From positions 10,913,230-10,977,229 of the forward strand of contig NC_092803.1 in NCBI RefSeq assembly GCF_040954645.1: a DNA stretch of 64,000 nucleotides, in the 5' to 3' direction. Under the pieces are notes generated by a model. The model made no database searches. It saw only the letters and a program-made list of their open reading frames with translations, and was not told where the DNA came from. The stretch comes from Diabrotica undecimpunctata (taxonomy: Eukaryota > Arthropoda > Insecta > Coleoptera > Chrysomelidae). Made by a program: the position numbers and the translations under genes. Positions within the stretch are counted from its first letter, which is position 1; each line of letters begins with the position of its first letter. Shown in pieces: positions 8,738 through 20,521 of this stretch.

Positions 8738-11235
8738 TTAACCCTTTCCGACACGGCGTACACTATAGTGTACATATACTTCAAATGCTAGTAATGGGCT
8801 ATTTCCGAATCAACTCTCTGTAAGTCATGCGGCACACTGTAGTGTCGTATGACAAATTGCATATAAAATCGACGCATCACATCAAAACGTTTACCTTCTA
8901 CTGTTTTGTGTAAAGTGACCATTCTTAGTACAGTGAATATCACGTTGGCGTATAACCTCAAATTAGTTATAAGTGTTTCTGGTGTTTTTTGCGTGTTTAT
9001 CAAACTGTTATATTTTTCTCGAGTCTATTGTAATTTCAGGTAAGTTATGAATTATTGGTTTCTTAGAAAATTTCTAATATTTTGATAGCATGAAGGTTTA
9101 CAAATATGTATTTTACAGTGTACATGATGACTGACAGACGGTACTGGAAAAAACCGTTAACTGAGAAGGAACTTTATGAAATCATCAATGGAGATAATTC
9201 CGATTTAGAGGAACTAGATATGGAAGAGGATAATTACTTTGAAGATCGTGATATGCAGTTTAGGGGTAAGTGGGACTCTTCTTAGTTTTTTATTCCTTTT
9301 TCTTTAGCAAAATTGTGTGATATTAGAGTACTGTTGTTTGTAGATGAGAATGAATTGGTGGAAGGCGATATATGTGAGGAACCAGAAGAAGCTGCGCTGA
9401 TTGAAATTGTGTCCGAATCACATGATATTCAAGACACGCCAATGCAAGAAATACACACATGTCAGACAGCACACGAATTTGCAAGCGAATACCTGAAGTC
9501 ACAAAATTTAATTAAAAAAGAACAGATCAGATAAGAAGTGATAAGTTTACCCAGTCCAGTAAAAATTTTTTACCAGTATTTCACTGATGAGCTCCTCAAT
9601 ATCTGCGTAGAAAAAACAAACTTATATGCTGTTGTTAGCTCTGTGCCAAACTTTCCCGCTACAAACATTGTAGAAGTCAAGACATTTTTTGGAATTCTGT
9701 TAATAATGGGTAATTTGAATTATCCGAGAGTCCGAATGTACTGGGAACAAAAATTTGCAGTTCCTCTAATATCTGAAAATATGCAAGTAAACAGATTTTT
9801 CAAACTACGAAATACGATGCATTTCACTTCCAACGAAGATCAACAGCCGGAAGACCGACTGTGGAAAATACGCCCCCTTTTCAATACCATAAGAAAAAGA
9901 TGCAGGCAGTTGGAACCGGAGGAGGTATATAGTATCGATAAACAAATGGTTCCTTTTAAGGGTGCTGTGAATATTAAACAATACATTAAAAATAAGCCGA
10001 CGAGATGGGGTATAAAATTATTCCTATTATGTGGGATAAGTGGAACAATATATGATTTCATCGTCTACCGAGGTGCAAATACAGAACTGAAGGCAGAGTA
10101 TATGTTGTTTGGCCAGTCTCCGGCTGTAGTAATGCGCCTATCCGAGCAAATACCTCCAGGAGCACAACTTTATTTTGACAATCATTTTAGTTCTTATTGG
10201 TTATTTCAATGATTGTCAAGGAAACCAATATATGCCGCTGGTACAATTCGGTTGGACCGCTTTTCTAAACCACCTTTTACTATGTGCCAAGAGAATAAAA
10301 AGAAACTTACCAGGGGTTTCGTCGAGAACGTTATCTGCAGAAAATCTGGTGTTGTACTAACCAAGTGGATTGATAGCGGAGTTGTTACTCTGGGTCTCCA
10401 ATTTTGTTGGAGTAAGTTCTTCTGATGTATGTCGAAGATGGGATAAGAAGATAAAAGAGTATATTGAAGTGACACTCCCCAAAGTAGTTTCTCTTTATAA
10501 CAATGGGATGGGAGGTGTTGACAAGTGCGATTTTCTTATTTCTTTGTACAGATCGTTTATCAGAACAAAGAAATGGACTGTTCGATTAATGTCACATGCT
10601 GTTGACATGGCTGTCACCAACAGCTGGTTGGAATATAGAAAGCAATCGGAGGAGCTGAAAATAACGCAAAAAAATGTCATGGACCTTATACATTTTCGAC
10701 AACACGTTGCTGAGGCACTTATTTTGGCAGGAAAAATACCCAGCAAAAAACGGGGGAGACTAGTTTCAAATAATCCTCTACATCCTCAAGGTAGTTCTCC
10801 TGTAGGTAACGCAGCAGGTCCTTCTGGTAAACAAGTCCGATTGAAGATATTCGTTATGATAACTTTGGCCATTTACCGACTTGCTGTGACAAAATCGCTC
10901 GTTGTAAAGGAAGCAACTGTGGATCAAGAACGTATATTCGTTGCACAAAATGTCAAGTATCATTATGTATTGCTCGAAATCGAAACTGTTTTACAGATTT
11001 TCATACCAAATAAATAGTTTTTGTCAATTACAGTGTTATAAATAAAAATCATTTCATATTGATATGTGTCTGTTAATCATTGTGTACACTGCAGTGTACA
11101 TGACGTAACTTCAGAATGTCAAATTTGACAAATTTCCTGAGGAGCTTAAAAATTGTAGAAAAATATTTCTAATAATCGCTAAAACTTAAAGAAAATTATA
11201 TATCGTTTTAAAAAATTCGTGTCGGAAAGGGTTAA
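8738..11235 (+). mobile_element. piggyBac DNA transposon, full length with both ends
   Basis: The element is bounded by TTAA target sites (8738-8741 and 11232-11235) and a 14-bp perfect terminal inverted repeat, CCCTTTCCGACACG at 8742-8755 and its complement at 11218-11231. Each end also carries a subterminal palindrome: 16 bp at 8758-8773 (GTACACTATAGTGTAC) and 18 bp at 11083-11100 (TGTACACTGCAGTGTACA). Length is 2.5 kb, normal for an autonomous piggyBac. It was inserted into a LINE remnant whose minus-strand pieces flank both ends. Confidence 0.95.
9124..11013 (+). pseudogene. piggyBac transposase with introns, lightly damaged
   Basis: A DDE-like transposase that cuts and reseals at TTAA. 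A 5' untranslated intron is likely (GTAAGT at 9040, acceptor ending 9118). The coding start is ATG 9124 (MMTDRRYWKKPL). A second intron at 9266-9343 joins in phase 1 (DENELVEGD). An acidic N-terminal region precedes the catalytic core. All three catalytic Asp are present: YSIDKQMVPFKG near 9933, QLYFDNHFSSY near 10174 and GGVDKCDFLI near 10514. The C-terminal cysteine-rich domain (RYDNFGHLP ... RCTKCQVSLC ... NCFTDFHTK) ends at the TAA at 11011-11013. Damage comprises a TAA at 9532-9534, a TGA at 10210-10212, a frameshift near 10395 and another near 10840. Confidence 0.92.
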
Positions 11236-12330
11236 ATTCTTATTATTAAGTAAAGAATGAATTTAATACCTTTTTTAAATTGAAGAGATAGGAAATGGGA
11301 TCTTCTTGTGGCAAATTAGTGAAGCTCCAAAACACTTCTAGAGCTTCTCAGACTATTTTGATAGTACGCTTTTTTGATAAGTTTTAGATATGTTTCTCTG
11401 TACTTGGTGATACAATTCAGTGACAAAGACGTTGGTATCTTGATGTACAGTAGTAAACGCATATTCTTTGGTGATACGCGAATACCTTTGGTAGTTGAGA
11501 GTTTGTCATGTTTTGGCTTAACAGTAAATAAAGGAAATGTCTTATTGAAAATACAGACAAGCCTATCTAAGAAATCAGTGAAATTATAATATACGTCCTC
11601 AAAAGAAAAGTGCCACCCAGAAGTCGAGCATAAATTTAGAAATTTACGAAAGCTCTGAGCAAAAAAAATCCTACCTAAACGTCGAGTTTTCGAGGAGGGT
11701 TAGATGAGGGTGTTAAACTTGGTATGACCACCAACTTGGTCCTCATGAACACATAGTCCTGTATTAATATTTGTAGAGCTTAGGGGTGAGAAATCTAAGA
11801 CAATTTTATTAATTATTGTAGATGTTGTTTTAGTCATTCTTGTAGGAGAATTACAGTGTATTGCGACTTGCGAGACGCACACGATTCAAATATATTGACC
11901 AAGGAGAGTTGGGTAGCACAATTAGCAGCGTAATTAATATTTAAGTCACCGCATAGAATTTTTCTGCTTTTATTAGGCAGGTCATCCAAAAAATAAAGCA
12001 AATTCTGAAAAAATAGTTCCGTGGAAGAGTCAGGTGATTTATAAATGCAAAGAATGTATAGATTAAGATTCCTCATATAAACTAAAGAAAACTCAAAGAA
12101 GGCTCCATTTTGGTACCGGAGAGAAATCATTATTTGTACAAAGAATTGGGGAGCTATAATGAGCTGAACTTGGACAATTATACCTAGCAATTGTGCTATA
12201 TTTTTTTACAAAAAAGGCTCGTTAACTTCAAAGCAGGACTCTGTAACTGCAAATATAGGGGGAAATAAGCTCTGTGGAAAAACAGCTTCAAAACCAAACA
12301 TAAAATTGATAAAAACACAAAATGATACTT
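11236..12330 (-). pseudogene. CR1/Jockey-like LINE remnant: endonuclease and linker
   Basis: On the minus strand, from about 12330 downwards, the frame shows FAVTESC, a form of the AP-endonuclease T-E-x-W/C motif. It continues with LYILCIYKSPDSSTELFFQ and RKILCGDLNINY, the G-D-x-N motif of AP endonucleases. Then comes SPTRMTKTTSTIINKIV, the usual PTR...S..D region, in a shifted frame. The linker to the RT follows near 11590-11380 (FEDVYYNFTDFLDRLV, LSTTKGIRVSPKNMRLLY). The piece ends at the TTAA of the piggyBac, and a FADD-box fragment of what looks like the same element lies beyond it. Confidence 0.75.
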
Positions 12331-12562
12331 ACTTGTTAAAGAGACATATCAAATGAATTTGTAGATTACTATACCGATTAATAGGAAAACGATTAGAAAC
12401 AAATAATAGATACTACGTACCAATTTAAGCATTTTTCCAGATATTTTAAAAACTGTAACTATTAAACCGCTATTCAAATTTGGCGAAGAAATATATCACA
12501 TTTTTTTCATCTTTAATATTTATATTTATGTTTATAAAATTAATTGAATTTTTATAATTTTG

Positions 12563-12567
<5 letters not shown>

Positions 12568-12648
<81 letters not shown>
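12568..12648. repeat. (TA)n microsatellite
   Basis: About 80 bp of uninterrupted alternating T and A. Confidence 0.97.
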
Positions 12649-12650
<2 letters not shown>

Positions 12651-13539
12651 CTTCATTGTTTTATTTTCTTTTTAATTTAAAACTTCCATTCAATCATTTT
12701 TAATGTTGCTTCATATTTCCAAAGGTTATTTATTTTTCAGGAAACAATTAAGCTGGCTGCAGCTATTGGTTTTCTGTTCAATAATTAGGGCTTTAATTAA
12801 TTAAAAGGATTCTTCGAAGATTGCTTAAATGGATTTCATATTAATTAAAACTCGCACTTTCCCGAAGAACTTAACTTTCAGCTTCTTTTTATCTCTTCCA
12901 AAGGTTTTCGTCGACCTTCATCGATAAATAATAAATTATTTTCTCAAATGTAACGGTTTTTATGAAAATAATAAAATTTGGTTTTTTGTACAAGAGGGTT
13001 AGCTGAAAATATCCCATGTATAAATAATGCATTATTTTTTTTGTCTTTTTTTACACAATTTTTAAGACGAAATTTAAAATCAAATTTTATCTACAGGAAT
13101 GTAAAAGATTCTCAGAAAATAGCGTAACGAAAAGTATTGTGGAATTATTACACGAAGTTTTTAAAAATTAGATGACCTAAAATAGAGACGATGCGATTTG
13201 CAGGAATACTTTATTACTACTATGCAGAATGGTCTATTTTTGGTAGTACACCAAAGTGTTTTTTTAAAGGCTGTTTAATAAGGCTGTTATATGTAGTAGA
13301 GGTGGATACACTCGTTACTAAGACTTTGTTCATATTTTAGTTTACTTTTCTTATCATTATTTTTTTAGAATTTTCCGTTTTATTTTTTTTCTCCTGTACT
13401 TCAACATTTTCCGATGATTAGACAAATTGGTATAATTACTAATAAAATGTAGAATAAATCTGGTGAAGTTTTATTCTTTATTCTTTGCCTGTTTACAAAT
13501 AAAATTGATTTATTGAAGTGGTGCGTTAATTTCTTGGAG
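12649..13539. other. AT-rich interval without recognisable genes
   Basis: Read on both strands; no domain or repeat structure recognised. Confidence 0.4.
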
Positions 13540-14140
13540 AAGTGTATAATACTTTTTTATAAAATTGTTGGCTTAAAGTGACCAACAGTAATCACCCATC
13601 ATGTTAGTGTTCCAACGTCCCAGATATGGTTTCTCCATTACTTTGTTGTCTTGGTGGAATACTTTGCCTTATTCTTCACTGATAACACTCAGATTTTCAG
13701 AAAAAAAATTAAGATGGTTTTGGAAAAAATCAATTTTCGTTCGACATTGCAAATTTCTAAACTTATCTAGCAAATTAGCTACTATAAGGTCATAGTTAGG
13801 GCCTTTCAGATTATTTAAAAACTTGGTTACAGCTTAAATTCAATTAAAGTCTCCTTTTATACCCTTGTTTAGAAGGAGTCATTTTTCGAAAATCTGGTGA
13901 AAAAAAAAATATCTTCTTTTAATTTGGCTTTTGATAGATATGACAATTTTTGACTTAATGACTTAAAACGTTCTCCATCGTTGGGCCGCGTTTTCACTAA
14001 CTGTTTCATTAAGCCTTACTTAATATGTAGAGGTAAAAGGAGGATCTTTTTTTGATCTACCAAAGTTTTGCACAAAATGTTTTTGTCGCCAAGTGTTAAA
14101 ACTTTTAAAATAAGCCATTATTTTATAGACCACTGTTTCA
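13540..14140 (-). pseudogene. Unnamed repeat-borne insect protein, decayed copy 1
   Basis: On the minus strand, several frames spell a protein I recognise only as a recurrent, unnamed product of arthropod repeats. It begins near 14100 (VDQKKILL, LPLHIK, GLMKQLVKTRPNDGERFKSL). It continues through LSYLSKAKLKEDIF near 13920 and HLNFFSENLSVISEE near 13720, to EKPYLGRWNTNMMGDYCWSL near 13600. The same landmarks occur in the same order in the copy at 15.1-16.5 kb. Stops and frameshifts are frequent. Function is unknown to me, and I see no catalytic motif. Confidence 0.6.
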
Positions 14141-15099
14141 AATCGCTTTTATTCACTCAGGAACATGCAAACAGCTAAATATTCACAGAGCATCGAATTA
14201 TGAGCTGAATTGCTGTGTTTCTGTAGAATCGTATCAAGATTCTACATTATTATCAACTACCTGAATTGTGCACGTATTTTAATTTTTTACAATTTGTCAC
14301 AATGTACACTTGTTAGGTCTCGTATATACTATAGCACTCTTCCCTTCTGGCTCCCATTTTTGTATATTATCATTCACACAGCGGATCCCTCTTCAACTCC
14401 AATTCATTAGCCTAATTAATGAATCATTCAGAGGCTAAGAGGTAGAGGGCAGATAGCTACTGTACCTGTTATTGCATAATTAAACAAGCACTTAAGGGCT
14501 AAGTGTCGAAGGTCACCCTCGACGGCTTCTACGAGTACGTAGCGGCGGGAAATGGCTCTAATGACCGCATTGCCGAATATTATTTTAGGGGCTATCCTGA
14601 ATTATCTCACATGGGTATTATATTTTTAAATAAAAGACTGTAAATATTGGTTTTCTTAAAATTTGTTACTAAATTACGCAATGCTTGTTTTTAATGCACT
14701 TTTACTATAGTGTTTTCGCTATCACCACTGAGTAATTAAATTGTAGAAACAAGTAAGGGTGCCTATATATTTATTTACAGGATACATAAAATGGGCATTT
14801 AAAAATATTTGCTTTGGATATGTAATGATATTATTTCGGTATCTACTTTTATGTTTTTTTTAGTTGTTTATTACACTTGTAAACATATAGTTTGCTGCCG
14901 GAAATTTTTTACTGTTTCTAGGTAATTTGGGTCTGCTGAATCCAAAAATGTTACCAGATTTGCTCCATCATATCGTTTTTGCAAAAACCAACAACAGACC
15001 ACATTTGTAACATATAAGGTAATTTAACGCAGCACTACCTACATATATGTAGTTCTGCTACCCATCAAATAAACAAAACACTTATAAAAAGCAAGATAT
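14141..15099. other. Interval between two copies of the unnamed repeat protein
   Basis: No gene recognised. A more GC-rich patch at about 14500-14575 (CCTCGACGGCTTCTACGAGT) stands out but matches nothing I know. Confidence 0.4.
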
Positions 15100-16470
15100 A
15101 TATTGTAAAATAATATACTCACAAAAATCATGACTCATATCTACCAAAAAAAACTTTTCATCTAACCTAACCAGCATCGTAGCACAAATCTGATATTCGG
15201 TGTCACCTAAAAACTTCCTTTTATAGGATTTTCTTGCAAAGGCTCTAAAAGAACTATCCCTTTAAAGACTCGAGCAGTAATCCGCCATCATTTAAGTGTC
15301 CCATCTCCCCTGATACCTCTCTTCCATCGTTTTGATATCTTGGTCTAAGCAATCCCCTTGTTCCTCACTAAGGGCACCAAGATTTTCTGGGAAGCGGTCT
15401 AAGTGACTGTGAAGGTAATGAATTTTAATACTTATATGACAACCGTGTTTGTTAAAATTGTTAAGCATTTCTTATATCTTACCTCTATATCCCGGTAATT
15501 TTCAGATTTGTTGTTTCCAAAAAATTTTTTACAACTTTCACAAAAGAGAACCATATTACATTCAATTTCAGTAATCGATTCTGTAAAATACAAATCTTTG
15601 ATAAGTGGTCGTATCAACAGGCCCATCAAATATTCCGGCGTTCAATTTTTCTTTACTAAGTGCAGGGAATTTGCTGGACAAGTACTCAAAACAAGGACGA
15701 TTCTGGTCTAGGGCCTTTACAAATTGTTTCATCAGCCCTAGTTTAATATCTAACGGAGGTAATATTATTTTCTCTCGGTCGACCAATGCTTCGTTAACTA
15801 CGTTAGCTTTTCTTTTTTTATTATTAAAGCATCTCTAGAACGCCATTTTCTTTTACTCCGGTGTTGGTCCTTAGCTCTGCTATCTCAAAGGCACAGGAAA
15901 CAAGGATATTTTGTATAGCCACCTTGTTTTTCCAGGAGAAAGTTCATCATCTTAAAACACAGATCGCCCACTAATGTTGGTCATTCTTAATGTTTTTTAT
16001 CACCAGCAATATTGATTTATATTTTTCTTTCATTTTTATATAATGTACAATTGGTATACTTCCATATTTGTTGGCATTATATAGAAGGTCACACTTTAAA
16101 CTTTGTTTAGAACTGTCGCCAAAAAGACGCCAGTGATCTGGTGTATATTCCGATTCACCCATTTTTCAACCAGTCCTTTTTTCTACCCAGATATTGTTAC
16201 AAAAAACCATGTCATCTTGCTGAGAAAAAAAAAACAGAAAATATTTTTGTCTATTACGATAGGATGTAATTTTGGTGTCTGGGTGGAGAAGAATATTTTC
16301 CTTTAGTCTTTAGGCAGGGAACTAAGAAGAATCTTTTAAAAGGTTCAAATCTCTTATAAGATGGATTAGCTCTTCCTGAGTAACCGAGGACGTGTTGAAT
16401 CCCCTTAAAAATCACTGTCGTCTTCCTCAAATCTATTAGTCTGTAGTTCGTCAGATAAGGTTTCGACATT
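15100..16470 (-). pseudogene. Unnamed repeat-borne insect protein, decayed copy 2 (longer)
   Basis: Minus strand, N to C. The copy starts with MSKPYLTNYRLIDLRKT near 16469 and passes through EYTPDHWRLFGDSSKQSLKC near 16150 with NANKYGSIPIVHYIKMKEKY. It then shows ILPPLDIKLGLMKQFVKALD near 15760, FEYLSSKFPALSKEKLNAGI near 15690 and HSHLDRFPENLGALSEEQG near 15410. It ends with MEERYQGRWDT and MMADYC near 15300. This gives nearly the full order of the family's landmarks. Several frameshifts and stops interrupt it. It lies about 1 kb from, and in the same orientation as, the shorter copy at 13.5-14.1 kb, so the pair may be a local duplication or two insertions. Biochemical role unknown. Confidence 0.65.
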
Positions 16471-16989
16471 ATCCTCTGGTAACGTACATATACTGCTAAA
16501 TATTAGAATAGGTATCTGCTCAAACTGATGCTGAATTGGTCTTGTTGCTGAATCCAGGTTAGGATATGTCCACGTTTGTCGATTGGTACGATAAATATGT
16601 TATAAACATATTGCAATTATAGTGGTAAAATATACAGAAATGTAAGAATATTTAAGTATTTAATGATTATGTTATATCTCGAAAACTACAGCTGATACAA
16701 AAAAAAGGTTTGTATTTTTGGAATCAGCACAGATAAATTAACCAAAATGAGTTGATTTTTTTTTCGGCAGCAAAACAATATTTTTTTTTATTAATCTATA
16801 AAAGTGGCAATTAAAATTACCGTATTTAATATAAACTTAAATTGGGTAAAACAATGAAGCTTGATTGTAAGGTAGATACAGGCACTTCCAGGTTTTAAAA
16901 GTATGCTTTATCGGTTAATAAGATAGTAATTTAAAGCAGTTTTAATAATTTTGAGCTGCTTGAACATACAAGCTGCATCCAGTCTTGTT

Positions 16990-18125
16990 CTTTTTCTTAT
17001 TTTTTTTTTCTTTTTATGTAGACATGACTAGTTTGTTTTTCAATGTGCCTCTAGTAAGTTGTCGTTCCATCGTTTTCGTGGTCTTCCTACTGAACGTCTT
17101 CCTATTGGGGAACCGCTCTTTACTACTCTATTTGTTGTCATTCGGCTTATATGATCATTCCATTCTACTTTTCTATTTCTTACCCAGTTCTTGATGTTTC
17201 ATTTCTTTCCCGATATTTTTATTTCTCCATATTGTTTCATTCAAGCAGTCTGCGGCTCTGTTTGCTCTATTCACTTAATTTTCTACTTCAGTTTTGAGCT
17301 TTCTTTCTTTTTCTATTATCTGACCTTCCAGCTTCAATTTTCATCTGAGTAAATTTGCTGTTGTAAACATGCATTTTGTCTTTTTTTGAGAAAACTAACA
17401 GGTTGAATTTTTGGTCGGTTATATTAAATTGGTGCAGCATACGTTGTAAATCGTCTTCACTTTGAGAGTAGTATTGCGTCGTCTGCATAGCAGATTATTT
17501 TATATTGTTTTTCTCCCATTTGGTATCCGTTTTTAGGGCTTACTTTTTTTATTATTTCATCCATAAACATGTTAAACAATAGAAGACTCAGAGAATCTCC
17601 CTGTCTTATCCCATTGCCAGCTTTAATAGGGACGATTAGTTCGTCTTCTACTTTTCTTATATTGTGCTGTTTTGGTAGATATTTTGAATGGTTTTGATTA
17701 TTTCTAGAGGTCTCTTGCGTACAATAAGTGGATAACGTCTTTTAATTTAACCCGGTCAAATGCCTTTTTAAGCTCCACGAAACAGAGATATGCCGGTTTG
17801 TTGTTTTCTAATGATCTCTCTTGCACTTGCCTTATTATAAATTTAGCGTCGGTGCATGATCTTCCCGACATAAAACTTTGTTATTCTTCTGCTAGTGTTA
17901 TAATTTCATTCAGTTTATTTGTTATCACTTTGGTTGTTAATTTTAGTGTTTTGTTTGATAAATTAATTTCTCTGTAAATTTCCAGGTCTGATTTATCTCC
18001 TTTTTTGAAGAGAGGTATTAGGATGCTTGATCTCCATTCTTGAGGAATTTTGTTATGATCTATTATTTTTTGGATTAGTTTTAATAGTTTTTTGGTCAGA
18101 TCTGGTCCTTCGTAATTTAGAAGAA
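16990..18125 (-). pseudogene. Non-LTR retrotransposon, reverse transcriptase remnant (ADDAALI group)
   Basis: Minus-strand reading gives KIPQEWRSSILIPLFKKGDK near 18020, TTKVITNKLNEIITLAEEQ near 17900, SGRSCTDAKFIIRQVQERSL near 17840 and AYLCFVELKKAFDRVKLKDV near 17760. The C-terminal tail shows GSPIGRRSVGRPRKRWNDN near 17080. The middle, including the YADD box, is badly frameshifted. The same family appears at 26.7-30.1, 47.9-48.7 and 49.2-50.3 kb. The 3' end carries an A-rich tail with AAG motifs near 16990. The copy is 5'-truncated at about 18125. Confidence 0.75.
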
Positions 18126-18149
18126 AAAGGCATACAGATTCTCGGTAAA

Positions 18150-18560
18150 TATATTTTTTCCGTTTTTGCCCCTACGTCGACGGTTTTAGGAGGAACCCGG
18201 GGGGTAGTAGTGTCATCGAATGCCATAGTCTGTGGACTAGTACGCATTTCGATGCGCATCGCCCCGCCTCGAATTTTCCCATTGGCTCTTGACCTGGAAA
18301 TCCCTATTTATCCCTCGAACAGTACATATAAATATTGGCGATTTTCAGGTCAGCTAAGTCAGTCCCTCAGGGGCTCTCCGAGAGCTTAGTGCTCTCGGGG
18401 CTCTGCTCCTGTTCTATTTTCCATACTCTGTGGCTGAGAGTTATTTTCAACTTTAACTTGGTGTTTATATTTCGACAATCCTCTGTCATGTAAGAAAATA
18501 TCTTGTCTTTCTCAAGACAAGCCATCGAAAGACCACAACCTAATGTACCATTTTCGACGA
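18150..18560 (+). repeat. Structured promoter-like repeat, copy A
   Basis: This GC-richer block holds ATTGG (18281-18285), TATAAATA (18327-18334) and an initiator-like TCAGTC (18359-18364). The TATA-to-initiator distance is 32 nt. A perfect 8-bp stem follows: CCGAGAGC 18378-18385, loop TTAGT, GCTCTCGG 18391-18398. The order and part of the downstream sequence recur at 51538-51985 in diverged form. It may be a long terminal repeat or leader of an unrecognised element (inference). Confidence 0.5.
18327..18364 (+). promoter_or_regulatory. TATA box and initiator pair
   Basis: TATAAATA at 18327 and TCAGTC at 18359 are spaced as in arthropod TATA/Inr core promoters, with a CCAAT-type ATTGG about 45 bp upstream. 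Promoter activity is inferred only. Confidence 0.4.
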
Positions 18561-18799
18561 GGAATTTGTTGTGTAAGCATTTTCCAAGTCCATAACCCGA
18601 AAATGGACTTAAGTAGAGGAGCTCTCGACAGTATATTCGAAGCCCTCTACAGAGCACCCGGAGACAACGGAAGGTGGTTAGACCCTTATTTGTTCCCCCG
18701 AGGTGATAGTAGTGGTAAACTTTTTTGCATATTTTTAGAGTCCCAAAATTAACATGTTCAACAAAATTCAGCTTGTTCGTATGGTTTTTAGAGGTACAG

Positions 18800-20167
18800 A
18801 AAATATAGATTTTGATGAAATCTACATATTACACATATCACACGGTATATAATAATATTCAAAGAAAGAGATCATAAACGTGAAAAATACAATGTAAATA
18901 ATACCCACATTATAAATTAAATAAAGCCATCCTTTCCATAATATCCTCTCATGACTAAGTCAGTCTTTGCGGCTAGCTAGTATTCCACTGATCCACTTTG
19001 CAAATGCAACTTATTAGTTAAGTCAAACATTTTGGTTAGTTACAGGCCGATTTAAACCAGATAAAAGGACTTGATTAATTAAGTTCATCTCTAAACTAAA
19101 TAAAATTGAATGAAAAATATCAGTATAGAATAGGTAACAACACATATGTCTTATTTCATTGGTAGATACCTAGTTTTTTTAGGTGTTTTTAATAAATAAA
19201 ATTGTTTTCTTAAAACTTGACGTATCTGCTATTTTCCACACACCACATAAACTTGAAAGAGTTTTGGTTAAAAATTGGCAAAATTTCCTTAGCTTTTTAT
19301 CAATTTCTCTATTGACGTTGCTTTGAAGTGCCTTTAAGTATTACTTTGCAATATTAGCGCGTATATTTTCGTATAATATTCGTCCAATATGTCATATCGT
19401 TTTTCAGTAAATCTGCATCATACTATATGGTAATAAAAAATAAGATCAATAATTTATATATAAAATGTTACATCTACACCCATTACCTTTCCCCTATATT
19501 GAAGCTTCTCGTTTATTACCACTCCAGAACTGATAAAAACAACCGAAACATCAAGGATCCTATTTTACTGCGCCATTAACTACGAACAGAACCTTAATTT
19601 GCCTCCATCTCGCCGTACCAAAAATCTATCAGGTATTTCCTCCATCGACTCCCCAACCTCGAAGGACAACGTGAGGTAGAAAGAGAGAAACGGGAGATTG
19701 GAAGGCTCGATAATGAACGATCAAGTCGAATCCCAGTTTAATGTAATGTAGTGTTACATGGCTAAATGTCTCCGCTTTATTTGAAATTGTATGTTGGTCG
19801 ATCGAAGGAGTTTTTCTACTTCAGAAGTTGATTTGAATACTTTTGTGTAAAATACGCAATTGAAAATTTTTTTGGGAGTTTCGGCGAATGAACCGATTGA
19901 TTTTGGATACTTTATGCGTTGGATTAGACACTTTTATTGCAGTTTTAAATTGGCAATTTCGGCAAAGTTTTTAAGAGAGGCTCTTTAAAGTCGATCTGGA
20001 TTAAGCAATATTATTTTTTACGGCAAACTTAATAGGGAAAGGTTTTTCGCCAGCTATTTTCTTTGAAATTTGAATTGGGCGGGTGACTTTAGTCGAAAAA
20101 GGTCGATATCATACTCACAAGCTGAAACTTTTTCTAATTAATAGATTATGATGCCAATATGCTCTGT
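18800..20167. other. AT-rich interval without recognisable genes
   Basis: No coding frame with known motifs was found on either strand. Confidence 0.4.
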
Positions 20168-20395
20168 TTAACCCTTTAAGTCGTAAGTTTATTATGATGA
20201 ACTTTTTTCAAAGTTTTTTTTAGATAATAGTTTGGAGTACAATATAAATAGTACTGTTGCCGAGAGGGGGCGTTTGGGCCTATAGGACCCATCGCCGGCT
20301 CTGTGGACTTCTTTCTGTCCTCGGAATTAGACCGGGTGTTGACCATCTTTGCTTGTCACTGATAAAATGGTTTAATACTTCTACTGGTATAAAAT

Positions 20396-20434
20396 AACGG
20401 TTACCGTGACAAGTATCTGTTATAGGTAACCGTT
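20396..20434. repeat. 10-bp perfect inverted repeat
   Basis: AACGGTTACC at 20396-20405 pairs with GGTAACCGTT at 20425-20434 around a 19-nt loop. It lies just upstream of the hairpin array. Confidence 0.8.
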
Positions 20435-20521
20435 CCAAGGAGCAGTTACAAAATAACAGATCAAAAATAGAAAACAGAACAGGTAAAATAGTCCTTGGTA
20501 CAGGTGGAACAGGTAAAAAAG

